From JACVRW01 sp963819115 (GTDB taxonomy: Bacteria; Actinomycetota; Thermoleophilia; Solirubrobacterales; Thermoleophilaceae): a stretch of DNA of 64,000 bases. How positions within the stretch are numbered: position 1 is the first letter of the stretch; the number at the start of each line of letters is the position of its first letter. Made by a program: the position numbers and the translations under genes. The stretch is from positions 303,520-367,519 of the forward strand of contig CAWFUR010000001.1 of NCBI GenBank assembly GCA_963819115.1. Direction: 5' to 3'. This document shows, in pieces, positions 58,919-64,000 of this stretch. The notes under the pieces are model-generated. The model was not told the DNA's origin. It did no database searches and worked only from the letters and a program-made list of their open reading frames with translations.

Positions 58919-59056
58919 CTAGTTCACCGCCTCGTCGATGGTCGGTCCGGCCCAGCCGCCGTGGGTGAAGCCCCCACGCGTGTCCTCCTCGCCGCGTCCG
59001 GGGCCCTGCATCACCCCGTCGAGTGTCACGTGATTGATAACGACGACTCTGCTCAT
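58919..59056 (-). pseudogene. N-terminal fragment of a DHFR/RibD-type reductase gene
   Basis: From ATG 59056 a 45-residue frame reads 'SRVVVINHVTLDGVMQGPGR' followed by 'GGFTHGGWAGP' and ends with TAG at 58919. This is exactly the start of RibD-C/dihydrofolate-reductase-family proteins, which are normally about 180-220 residues; the rest is missing and DUF1801 coding lies beyond. It is 5 bases downstream of the TetR gene, so it was the second gene of that operon. Probably cut off by a deletion or rearrangement. Confidence 0.75.
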
Positions 59057-59061
59057 AAGCC

Positions 59062-59604
59062 CTATCCAAGCAACTGATCGACCGCGAGCTGGAGCACCTC
59101 GGCCCGGCTCCTCTCACCGTGCCCGCCGGCAACGAAGTAGCTGCCGATCAGCAGCGAGTAGGCCAGCATGCTGCGGGCCTCGACGTCGTCGTCGTCCGCG
59201 CAGAACTGCGCGAACAGCGAGCGCAGATAGTCCATACGCCGGTTGTCGACCCGGCGCAACCGGGCGGCCACGCCGCGGTCGCGGCGCGACCAGTCTCGAA
59301 GTGCCAGCTCGACCTCGAAATCGGCCGTCGGGCTCAGGTCGAAGAGCTGCTGCACCTTGGCTCGCGGGTCGCCCGCGCGGCCGTCCACCCGCGCGATCAC
59401 GTCCTCGGTCCCGGCCTTCTCCCAGGTGTCGAGCATCTCGTCGAGCAGCGCCCGGCGATCGGTGAAGTGCCAGTAGAAGCCGCCCTTCGACACCCCCAGA
59501 CGCACCGCCAGCGCCTCGACCCGCACGGCATCGGGACCCCCCGCTGCCAGGGCCTTCAGCGCCGCATCGACCCATGCGCCGCGTGGAGTCCGGACGTTGG
59601 CCAC
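59062..59604 (-). CDS. TetR-family regulator
   Basis: 180 residues from GTG 59604. Helix-turn-helix: 'AVRVEALAVRLGVSKGGFYWHFTDRRALLDEML', the TetR signature. The C-terminal domain is TetR_C-like with 'RDRGVAARLRRVDNRRMDYLRSLF' and 'ARSMLAYSLLIGSYFVAGG'. The promoter is read from the upstream region with two 14-bp palindromes, so autoregulation is likely. It diverges from the DUF2867 gene. Confidence 0.9.
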   Translation of the reverse strand: MANVRTPRGAWVDAALKALAAGGPDAVRVEALAVRLGVSKGGFYWHFTDRRALLDEMLDTWEKAGTEDVIARVDGRAGDPRAKVQQLFDLSPTADFEVELALRDWSRRDRGVAARLRRVDNRRMDYLRSLFAQFCADDDDVEARSMLAYSLLIGSYFVAGGHGERSRAEVLQLAVDQLLG

Positions 59605-59611
59605 GCACACA

Positions 59612-59640
59612 TCTATACGGCACCGTATTGACAGACGCAA
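59612..59640 (-). promoter_or_regulatory. tetR promoter
   Basis: On the minus strand TTGCGT (59640-59635), a 17-base spacer and TATAGA (59617-59612) lie 7 bases before the GTG at 59604. Operator O1 sits in the spacer and runs into the -10. The mRNA would be leaderless. Confidence 0.6.
59615..59628. promoter_or_regulatory. Operator O1 (14-bp palindrome)
   Basis: ATACGGCACCGTAT, half-sites ATACGG/CCGTAT. It covers the end of the tetR -10 and abuts the -35 of the divergent DUF2867 promoter. One base differs from O2. Confidence 0.65.
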
Positions 59641-59656
59641 GCCGGAGTCCTAGCAT
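59628..59656 (+). promoter_or_regulatory. DUF2867 gene promoter
   Basis: TTGACA (59628-59633), 17-base spacer, TAGCAT (59651-59656). The expected start of transcription (about 59663) falls in operator O2. Confidence 0.6.
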
Positions 59657-59662
59657 TGGTCC

Positions 59663-59676
59663 ATACGACACCGTAT
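59663..59676. promoter_or_regulatory. Operator O2 (14-bp palindrome)
   Basis: ATACGACACCGTAT, flanked by CC/GG to give an 18-bp near-perfect palindrome (59661-59678). It lies over the predicted DUF2867 transcription start. Centre distance to O1 is 48 bases. Confidence 0.65.
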
Positions 59677-59691
59677 GGATCGAGGACAGGC

Positions 59692-60315
59692 ATGAGACTC
59701 CCGAATTCAGCCCACGAATCCCGTTCCTGGCGCATCCGCGAGATCGCCCCCGACTTCATCCTCGAGGATGTCTGGGCCCTGCCCGCGCGCGGCGGCGCGG
59801 AGGACTTCCAGGTCCTGCTCGACCGAACCGTTTCCTCCGATCCCTCCCAGTCGAAGTCCCTCCCCACTCGCGCGCTTTGGCGTCTTCGCGACCGCCTCGG
59901 GAGCCTGTTCGGCCTGGGCACGGTCTCCGCTCCGGCCGCCGGCGACGATGAGGGCGCGGGCGGGCTGCCGATTCCGGGCACGAGCGAGACCTCATTGACC
60001 TCCCGCCTGCCGGAGGAGCTGCGTGGAACCGCCGCTGATCTTCGGTTCGACTCCCTGCCCTTCGTGCCGCTCTATCGCACCGACGACGAATTCGCCGCTG
60101 AGGTGTCCAACCAGACCGTGCACGGCGTGATGCACCTCGCCTGGGTCGAACAGGGCGAGGGCCGCTACCAGGGACAGATGGCCGTGTACGTCAAGCCGCG
60201 CGGCCAGCTGGGGAAGGCTTACATGGCGCTCATCAAGCCGTTCCGGCATTGGGTGGTGTACCCCGCGCTCATGCGCCAGATGGACCGCGAGTGGAACGCC
60301 CTCGTTACCCGGTAG
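59692..60315 (+). CDS. DUF2867-family protein
   Basis: 207 residues from ATG 59692 with GAGG 6 bases before. The start 'RLPNSAHESRSWRIREIAPDFILEDVWALP' and the end 'QTVHGVMHLAWVEQGEGRYQGQMAVYVKP' then 'AYMALIKPFRHWVVYPALM' match DUF2867. Function unknown; the fold suggests a lipid- or small-molecule-binding (SRPBCC-like) protein. The divergent TetR gene with shared operators suggests a ligand-responsive unit. Confidence 0.85.
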   Translation: MRLPNSAHESRSWRIREIAPDFILEDVWALPARGGAEDFQVLLDRTVSSDPSQSKSLPTRALWRLRDRLGSLFGLGTVSAPAAGDDEGAGGLPIPGTSETSLTSRLPEELRGTAADLRFDSLPFVPLYRTDDEFAAEVSNQTVHGVMHLAWVEQGEGRYQGQMAVYVKPRGQLGKAYMALIKPFRHWVVYPALMRQMDREWNALVTR

Positions 60316-60355
60316 GGTCGGCTTCGGCTGGGCTCAATCGACGAGGGAGGCTGCA

Positions 60356-60616
60356 ATGCCGACGCTGATCGCATATCACGAGATCGATGACAAGGACACG
60401 TGGCTCTCCTCGCCCAAGCGCGAGGAGTTCTTCGGGCCGCTCGGCATCACCGTCCGGACCTTCCTCGACCCGCAGAACCCGAACCGGGCCGCCCTGCTCG
60501 CCGACGTTCCCGACATGGACGCGTTCCAGGAGGCGATGCAGTCTCAGGAGGCCGCCGACGCCATGGCGAACGACGGCGTCAGAGCCGACACGCTGGTCGT
60601 GCTCATCGAGACCTAG
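60356..60616 (+). CDS. Small alpha/beta-barrel-like hypothetical protein
   Basis: 86 residues. 'TLIAYHEIDDKDTWLSSPKREEFFGPLGITVRTFLDPQNPNRAALLADVPDMDAFQEAM' has the strand-helix pattern of dimeric alpha/beta barrel proteins, but no catalytic residue is recognised. The ATG follows GAGGGAGG at a good distance. Its stop lies inside the last bases of the convergent STAS gene. Confidence 0.65.
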   Translation: MPTLIAYHEIDDKDTWLSSPKREEFFGPLGITVRTFLDPQNPNRAALLADVPDMDAFQEAMQSQEAADAMANDGVRADTLVVLIET

Positions 60617-60986
60617 ACCCCTCCTCCCTCTGGCGGCCGAGGATGCCGTGCACCGCGGCGTCCACCGAGTGGTGCACGTCGGCGACCGACGCCATGTTCA
60701 CCACCTCGAAGATGCGCTCGACGAAGCCGCGCTCGGGGCACACCACCGCGGTGGCGAGCTGGCGCACGCTCAGCCGCTCGGCCACCTCGAACAGGAGGTT
60801 CACCCCCGCGCTGTCGATGTAGCTCGCGTCGCTCAGGTCGATGACCAGCCCCACGTCCTGGTTCTCCACGGCGGTGAGCACCTGCTCCCTCACCAGCCCT
60901 GTGGAGCTCACGTCCAGCTCGCCGCTGAACTGGGCCACGGGAATCGAGCCGCGGGTCGTGATCCGGAGCTCCGGGTACGCGCTCAT
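60603..60986 (-). CDS. STAS-domain anti-sigma factor antagonist
   Basis: 127 residues. 'PVAQFSGELDVSS' and 'LVIDLSDASYIDSAGVNLLF' are the SpoIIAA/RsbV fold, with the phosphorylatable Ser in 'DSAG'. 'GFVERIFEVVNMASVADVHHSVDAAV' completes the domain. Its ATG overlaps the SpoIIE-type phosphatase stop (ATGA), so the phosphatase and its likely substrate are coupled. Confidence 0.9.
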   Translation of the reverse strand: MSAYPELRITTRGSIPVAQFSGELDVSSTGLVREQVLTAVENQDVGLVIDLSDASYIDSAGVNLLFEVAERLSVRQLATAVVCPERGFVERIFEVVNMASVADVHHSVDAAVHGILGRQREEGSRSR

Positions 60987-62572
60987 ACCCGAGCCTCAAT
61001 CCGCCGTGACAGACGCACTCTGGTGCCCGAGTCCCCGGTTTCCACGTCAACGGACTCCATCAGACCCTGCATGAGAGCCGTTCCCCGCCCACGGTGGGAG
61101 CCGCGCGCGGGTCGCCAGCTTCCGAAGTCTCGAACGGTGATCACGATCTCGCCCTCCTTCGACGCCGAGGCGGTCACCTCGAGCGCCGCCGGTCCCGGCG
61201 AATAGGCGTGCTCGATCGCGTTGGCGCATGCCTCCGAGCAGGCGAGCGTGATCTCCTCGATCTCTCGGCTCGAGGCCTCCGCCTCGCGGAGCCAGCGGCC
61301 GAGCACACGCCGGAGCGACGGGATCGTGTCCACGTCGGCGGGCAGCCTCAGCTCCAGCGGGTTGGAGAGCGGTAGAGCTCTCGCCACGAGCACGGCGGCG
61401 TCGTCGTGCGTCGCGCCGCCGGGAAGCATCGCCTCGATCACCGCGTCGCACATGGCCCGTGGCTCGCGATCGCTCCCGCACACCACCTCGCGCAGGGCCT
61501 CGAGGCCCTCGTCCAGCGATTGTCCGCGACGCTCCACCACACCATCGGTGTAGAGCACGAGCGAGGCGCCGGGCTCGAGCCTCGCCTCCACGTCCTCGTA
61601 GCGGGGGTAGCGCACGGCGCCCAGCGGCACCGACCCCGGCAGCTCCGTGAAGGCGCAGCGGCCATCGCCGTTCAGCATCAGCGGCGGCGGATGGCCGGCG
61701 CCGGAGACGAGGAGGCTTCCCTCCTGCGGGTCGAGGAGCAGGTACAGGAGCGTGGCGTTGCGGCCCGGGTCGAGCTGGCGGAGCAGCTGGCTGAGGCGCC
61801 CCACCACCTCGGACGGCAGGGAACGGTCCATCGCGTACGCCCGCAGGCCGCTCTTGAGCTGACCCATCAGCGCGGCGGCATGGAAGCCCCGGCCGGACAC
61901 GTCCCCGATCGCGATGCCGAGCCGCCCGCCGGGCAGCGGGAAGGCGTCGTACCAGTCACCTCCGAGCCTGGCCTCGGCGGCGGGCAGGTAGCGGCCCTCC
62001 AGTCCAACCCCGAGCACGTCCGGGAGCGTCGGGATGAGACTGCGCTGAAGCGCGTCGGCGAGGGCGCGCTCACGCTCGGCGAGCCGCCCGTGGATGGCCA
62101 ACGCCGCTCTGTCGGCCACGCTCGAGAGCAGGTCCACGTCGTCGTCCGTGAAGGTGCGGTCCTGGAGCGAGCCCACGTGGAGCACGCCGATCACGACGCC
62201 CTCCACCAGGAGGGGCACGCCGAGCAGGGACTTCAGCCCCTTCTCCCGCAGCAGCGGGTTCACGATCTCGGCGTGCTCGAGGTCCGAGATGCGGACGGCC
62301 TCGCGGGTACCGGCCACCCGCCCGGCGAAGCCCTTCCCCACCCTGATGCGCACGCGGCGCTCGACCTCCTCCTCGAGGCCCTTGGCCGCGCGCGGGATGA
62401 GCGTGCGCCCGTCGTCCTCGAGCAGCAGGATCGCCGCGGTGTTCACGTCGAGGATCTCCACCACACGCGCAAGCAGCTCATGGAGAAGGGCCTCGAGAGG
62501 CAGGTACGAGAGCGAGGAATCCGTGACGCTCTTCAGGTCCCGGAGCCTGTCCTCCGCGCCGCCAGTCGCCAT
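60983..62572 (-). CDS. GAF-SpoIIE phosphatase-HATPase partner-switching protein
   Basis: About 529 residues (an ATG 9 bases upstream is also possible). GAF domain at about 10-160 ('YLPLEALLHELLARVVEILDVNTAAILLLEDDGRTL'). The PP2C/SpoIIE domain at about 185-385 has metal-binding 'ARLGGDWYDAF' and 'GDVSGRGFHAAALM', 'GHPPPL' and 'LYTDGVVERRG', and 'GGATHDDAAVLV'. The C-terminal HATPase domain (RsbW-like kinase) has 'EITLACSEACANAIEHAY' and 'VRDFGSWRP..GSHRGRGTALM'. So phosphatase and anti-sigma kinase are on one chain, acting on the STAS protein. No sigma factor gene is adjacent. Confidence 0.92.
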   Translation of the reverse strand: MATGGAEDRLRDLKSVTDSSLSYLPLEALLHELLARVVEILDVNTAAILLLEDDGRTLIPRAAKGLEEEVERRVRIRVGKGFAGRVAGTREAVRISDLEHAEIVNPLLREKGLKSLLGVPLLVEGVVIGVLHVGSLQDRTFTDDDVDLLSSVADRAALAIHGRLAERERALADALQRSLIPTLPDVLGVGLEGRYLPAAEARLGGDWYDAFPLPGGRLGIAIGDVSGRGFHAAALMGQLKSGLRAYAMDRSLPSEVVGRLSQLLRQLDPGRNATLLYLLLDPQEGSLLVSGAGHPPPLMLNGDGRCAFTELPGSVPLGAVRYPRYEDVEARLEPGASLVLYTDGVVERRGQSLDEGLEALREVVCGSDREPRAMCDAVIEAMLPGGATHDDAAVLVARALPLSNPLELRLPADVDTIPSLRRVLGRWLREAEASSREIEEITLACSEACANAIEHAYSPGPAALEVTASASKEGEIVITVRDFGSWRPARGSHRGRGTALMQGLMESVDVETGDSGTRVRLSRRIEARV

Positions 62573-62591
62573 GGGCGCCATTCTGCCGCGC

Positions 62592-63950
62592 CTAGACCAC
62601 GGACACCCGCGCGATGGTGGTGAGCGACTGGTAGTACACGTCGCGCGCGAAGCCGGGAGCCGGGAACAGAAAGCCCTGGCTCGGGGAGGGCACGTCGACG
62701 CGGGCCCTGTCCTCTCCCGTGTCGAGATCGAGCACCACGAGCTGGTCGCAACCGGTGCGAAGCGAGGCGCGGCGAGCGGCCGCGGACTGTGCCAGCATCT
62801 GGAGCGGCGGCCGCAGGGTGCGCCGCACGAGCGGCCGGCGCAGGACCGGATTGTCCCTCCAGTCCTGGACCACCAGCTCGCGCGTGTCCGGGTAGAGGAT
62901 GAGGTGGCCGGCGTGAGCGAAGCCGTCCCGACGCCAGAGCGGCTCCATTTCATCGCCCACCAGCCGCCAGGCCCGCAGCACGGCGTTGCCTGCGTCATAG
63001 GCGATCACGACCCCGCTGGCGGGATCCCAGGCGGGCGGATTCGACTCGGTGCCGAACGGCAGTCCGCTGATCTCCACCGATCGCACCGCCTGGTCGTCGT
63101 CGCGGCGCGCCCACCAGAGCCGCACCGGGTCGGGCGCGTCGCCCGTGCCGAGCATCGTGCGGTCCACGCTGTTTCTCCCGTTGTCCATCCAGAGCACGTG
63201 GTGGTCGGTGATCACCGGATCCCAGCCGTAGCTGCGCCCCGGTGCCGGTCCGTAGGACGGCTGCCACTGATCGTCGATCGTGAAGCGGCCGGTGGCGCGG
63301 TCGAGCCGCAGCCGGTAGACGACGGTGGTGCCGACGGCGATCACGCTCTCGCCGTCGCTGGCCAGGCGCGCGATGGAAGGCTCGGGAAGCCGCAGCGGCG
63401 GGGCCACCGGCAGCAGCGTCACGGGGTCGAGCACCGAGAACGTGGAGGGCTCGAGGCCCGCCGGCGCGTCGCAGTCCTTTGTCACGAGCTCGCCCCCGTC
63501 GAGCACCACGAAGGAGTTGTGCGGCCGCCGGACGGGCAGCCGGTGCGAGGCCAGGACCTCGAGGTCCGGGGTGAGGCGGTGGATCCAGCGGCCGAAGACC
63601 ATGTGCAGGTCACCGTTCGCGTGTGCCGCCATTCCGCCGGGCCAGTACGTGCCTCCCGGCAGCCGCGGGGTGGACGCGGTGACCTCGAGCGTCTCCGGGT
63701 CGAGCCGCTCGGCCCAGGCCTCGACGGGCGTGTCGAGCGGCCGGCGGAAGGCCATGTCGTGGCGCAGCGCGTACAGCTCGCCGGGCTCGCGCCGAAGGAG
63801 CACGTCGGTTCCGAAGGCGTCGGCGGCGGCCGTGACCTCGAGGCGCTCGCCGGGGCGAATCCCGAGCCCGGGCACGCCGTCGGCGCAGCACCGCCGAAGC
63901 GGCCCGCCATCTTCGCCGGTCCACGGCCGTGGCCAGTAGGCGCCCGCCAT
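62592..63950 (-). CDS. Probable beta-propeller protein
   Basis: 452 residues, no signal peptide. Many regular strand repeats with Trp/Asp turns ('GGMAAHANGDLHMVFGRWIHRLTPDLEVLASHRLP', 'IHRLT', 'WDPVITDHHVLWMDNGRN'). Overall the sequence resembles PQQ-, kelch- or SMP-30-like propellers. It is not a carotenoid oxygenase by the His pattern I can see. Function unknown. TATCAT lies 7 bases before the ATG. Confidence 0.65.
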   Translation of the reverse strand: MAGAYWPRPWTGEDGGPLRRCCADGVPGLGIRPGERLEVTAAADAFGTDVLLRREPGELYALRHDMAFRRPLDTPVEAWAERLDPETLEVTASTPRLPGGTYWPGGMAAHANGDLHMVFGRWIHRLTPDLEVLASHRLPVRRPHNSFVVLDGGELVTKDCDAPAGLEPSTFSVLDPVTLLPVAPPLRLPEPSIARLASDGESVIAVGTTVVYRLRLDRATGRFTIDDQWQPSYGPAPGRSYGWDPVITDHHVLWMDNGRNSVDRTMLGTGDAPDPVRLWWARRDDDQAVRSVEISGLPFGTESNPPAWDPASGVVIAYDAGNAVLRAWRLVGDEMEPLWRRDGFAHAGHLILYPDTRELVVQDWRDNPVLRRPLVRRTLRPPLQMLAQSAAARRASLRTGCDQLVVLDLDTGEDRARVDVPSPSQGFLFPAPGFARDVYYQSLTTIARVSVV

Positions 63951-63957
63951 TAGAGCG

Positions 63958-63963
63958 ATGATA
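63958..63963 (-). promoter_or_regulatory. Putative -10 element of the beta-propeller gene
   Basis: TATCAT on the minus strand ends 7 bases before the ATG at 63950; TGTCAC lies about 18 bases upstream as a weak -35. Confidence 0.4.
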
Positions 63964-64000
63964 CACCGGAGCGGACACGGTGTGACACGCGGTGTTACCA

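Noticed and set aside
60356..60616. Antibiotic-biosynthesis monooxygenase assignment
   Set aside because: Size and strand pattern fit loosely, but no family motif could be recognised, so it is left as hypothetical.
62592..63950. Carotenoid oxygenase assignment for the last gene
   Set aside because: The propeller-like repeats fit, but the four iron-ligand histidines in their usual contexts were not found.

Overview
The window is high-GC bacterial chromosomal DNA with dense, short-spaced genes, many GTG starts and many 4-base stop/start overlaps (ATGA/GTGA). Several features suggest an actinobacterium of the Thermoleophilia/Solirubrobacterales type: the secreted Gly-X-Y protein with an 'ALFVSLGGTGYAA' leader, the order ffs..dnaX-ybaB-recR, AbiEi/DUF559 proteins, and an alpha2-type glycyl-tRNA synthetase. 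This assignment is inference from recognised families; no 16S rRNA is present.

Layout. 1-3.9 kb: tail of a possible ABC1-type kinase gene, a family 2 glycosyltransferase, then glmU-prs and tRNA-Gln on the minus strand. 3.9-12 kb: PucR-type regulator, a DedA-PAP2 membrane phosphatase, ispE, rsmA, tatD, metG and an M23 peptidase, all on the minus strand. 12-20 kb: rsmI and a ROK kinase diverge from an LCP cell-wall ligase and a secreted lipase; then an FmdB-like Zn ribbon, glyS, a hydrolase and a TetR regulator. 20-27 kb: hsp20-lon, a diguanylate cyclase, a metallo-beta-lactamase-fold hydrolase and small genes. 27-37 kb is central metabolism: icd-mdh and an sdhA-sdhB-sdhE operon, separated by an MFS exporter, an M50-CBS protease and an AbiEi/DUF559 gene. 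37-49 kb: a NarL-type regulator, lysC-asd, a GH3 protein, a molybdopterin oxidoreductase, an NmrA-like protein, dnaX-ybaB-recR, phoD and the SRP RNA. 49-50.3 kb: a collagen-like surface protein, ridA and tRNA-Val. 50.3-60.6 kb has an accessory character: NTF2-like and cupin proteins, a LuxR regulator, DUF1269, DUF2236, two secreted hydrolase-like proteins, DUF1801, a DHFR-like gene fragment and a TetR/DUF2867 pair. 60.6-64 kb: a STAS/SpoIIE partner-switching pair and a probable beta-propeller protein.

How the genes work together. icd, mdh and sdhABE supply three TCA-cycle steps. The Sdh carries a HdrB-like CCG subunit, and no cytochrome b anchor genes are present next to it. glmU, the LCP protein, the GH3 protein, the M23 peptidase and lysC-asd serve envelope precursor supply and cell-wall work. 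hsp20-lon is a proteostasis unit, and dnaX-ybaB-recR a replication/recombination unit.

Three patterns stand out. (1) Many genes that start transcription units have a TANNNT-like -10 hexamer only 6-8 nt before the start codon and no Shine-Dalgarno, which points to widespread leaderless mRNAs. (2) Five small frameshifts interrupt otherwise good genes (DedA-PAP2, ispE twice, an NmrA-like gene, the collagen-like gene). Since ispE should be needed, sequencing or assembly error is a serious possibility. (3) The intergenic region between a TetR gene and a DUF2867 gene holds two copies of a 14-bp palindrome placed precisely on the two divergent promoters. No CRISPR array, insertion sequence, integrase or biosynthetic gene cluster was seen.
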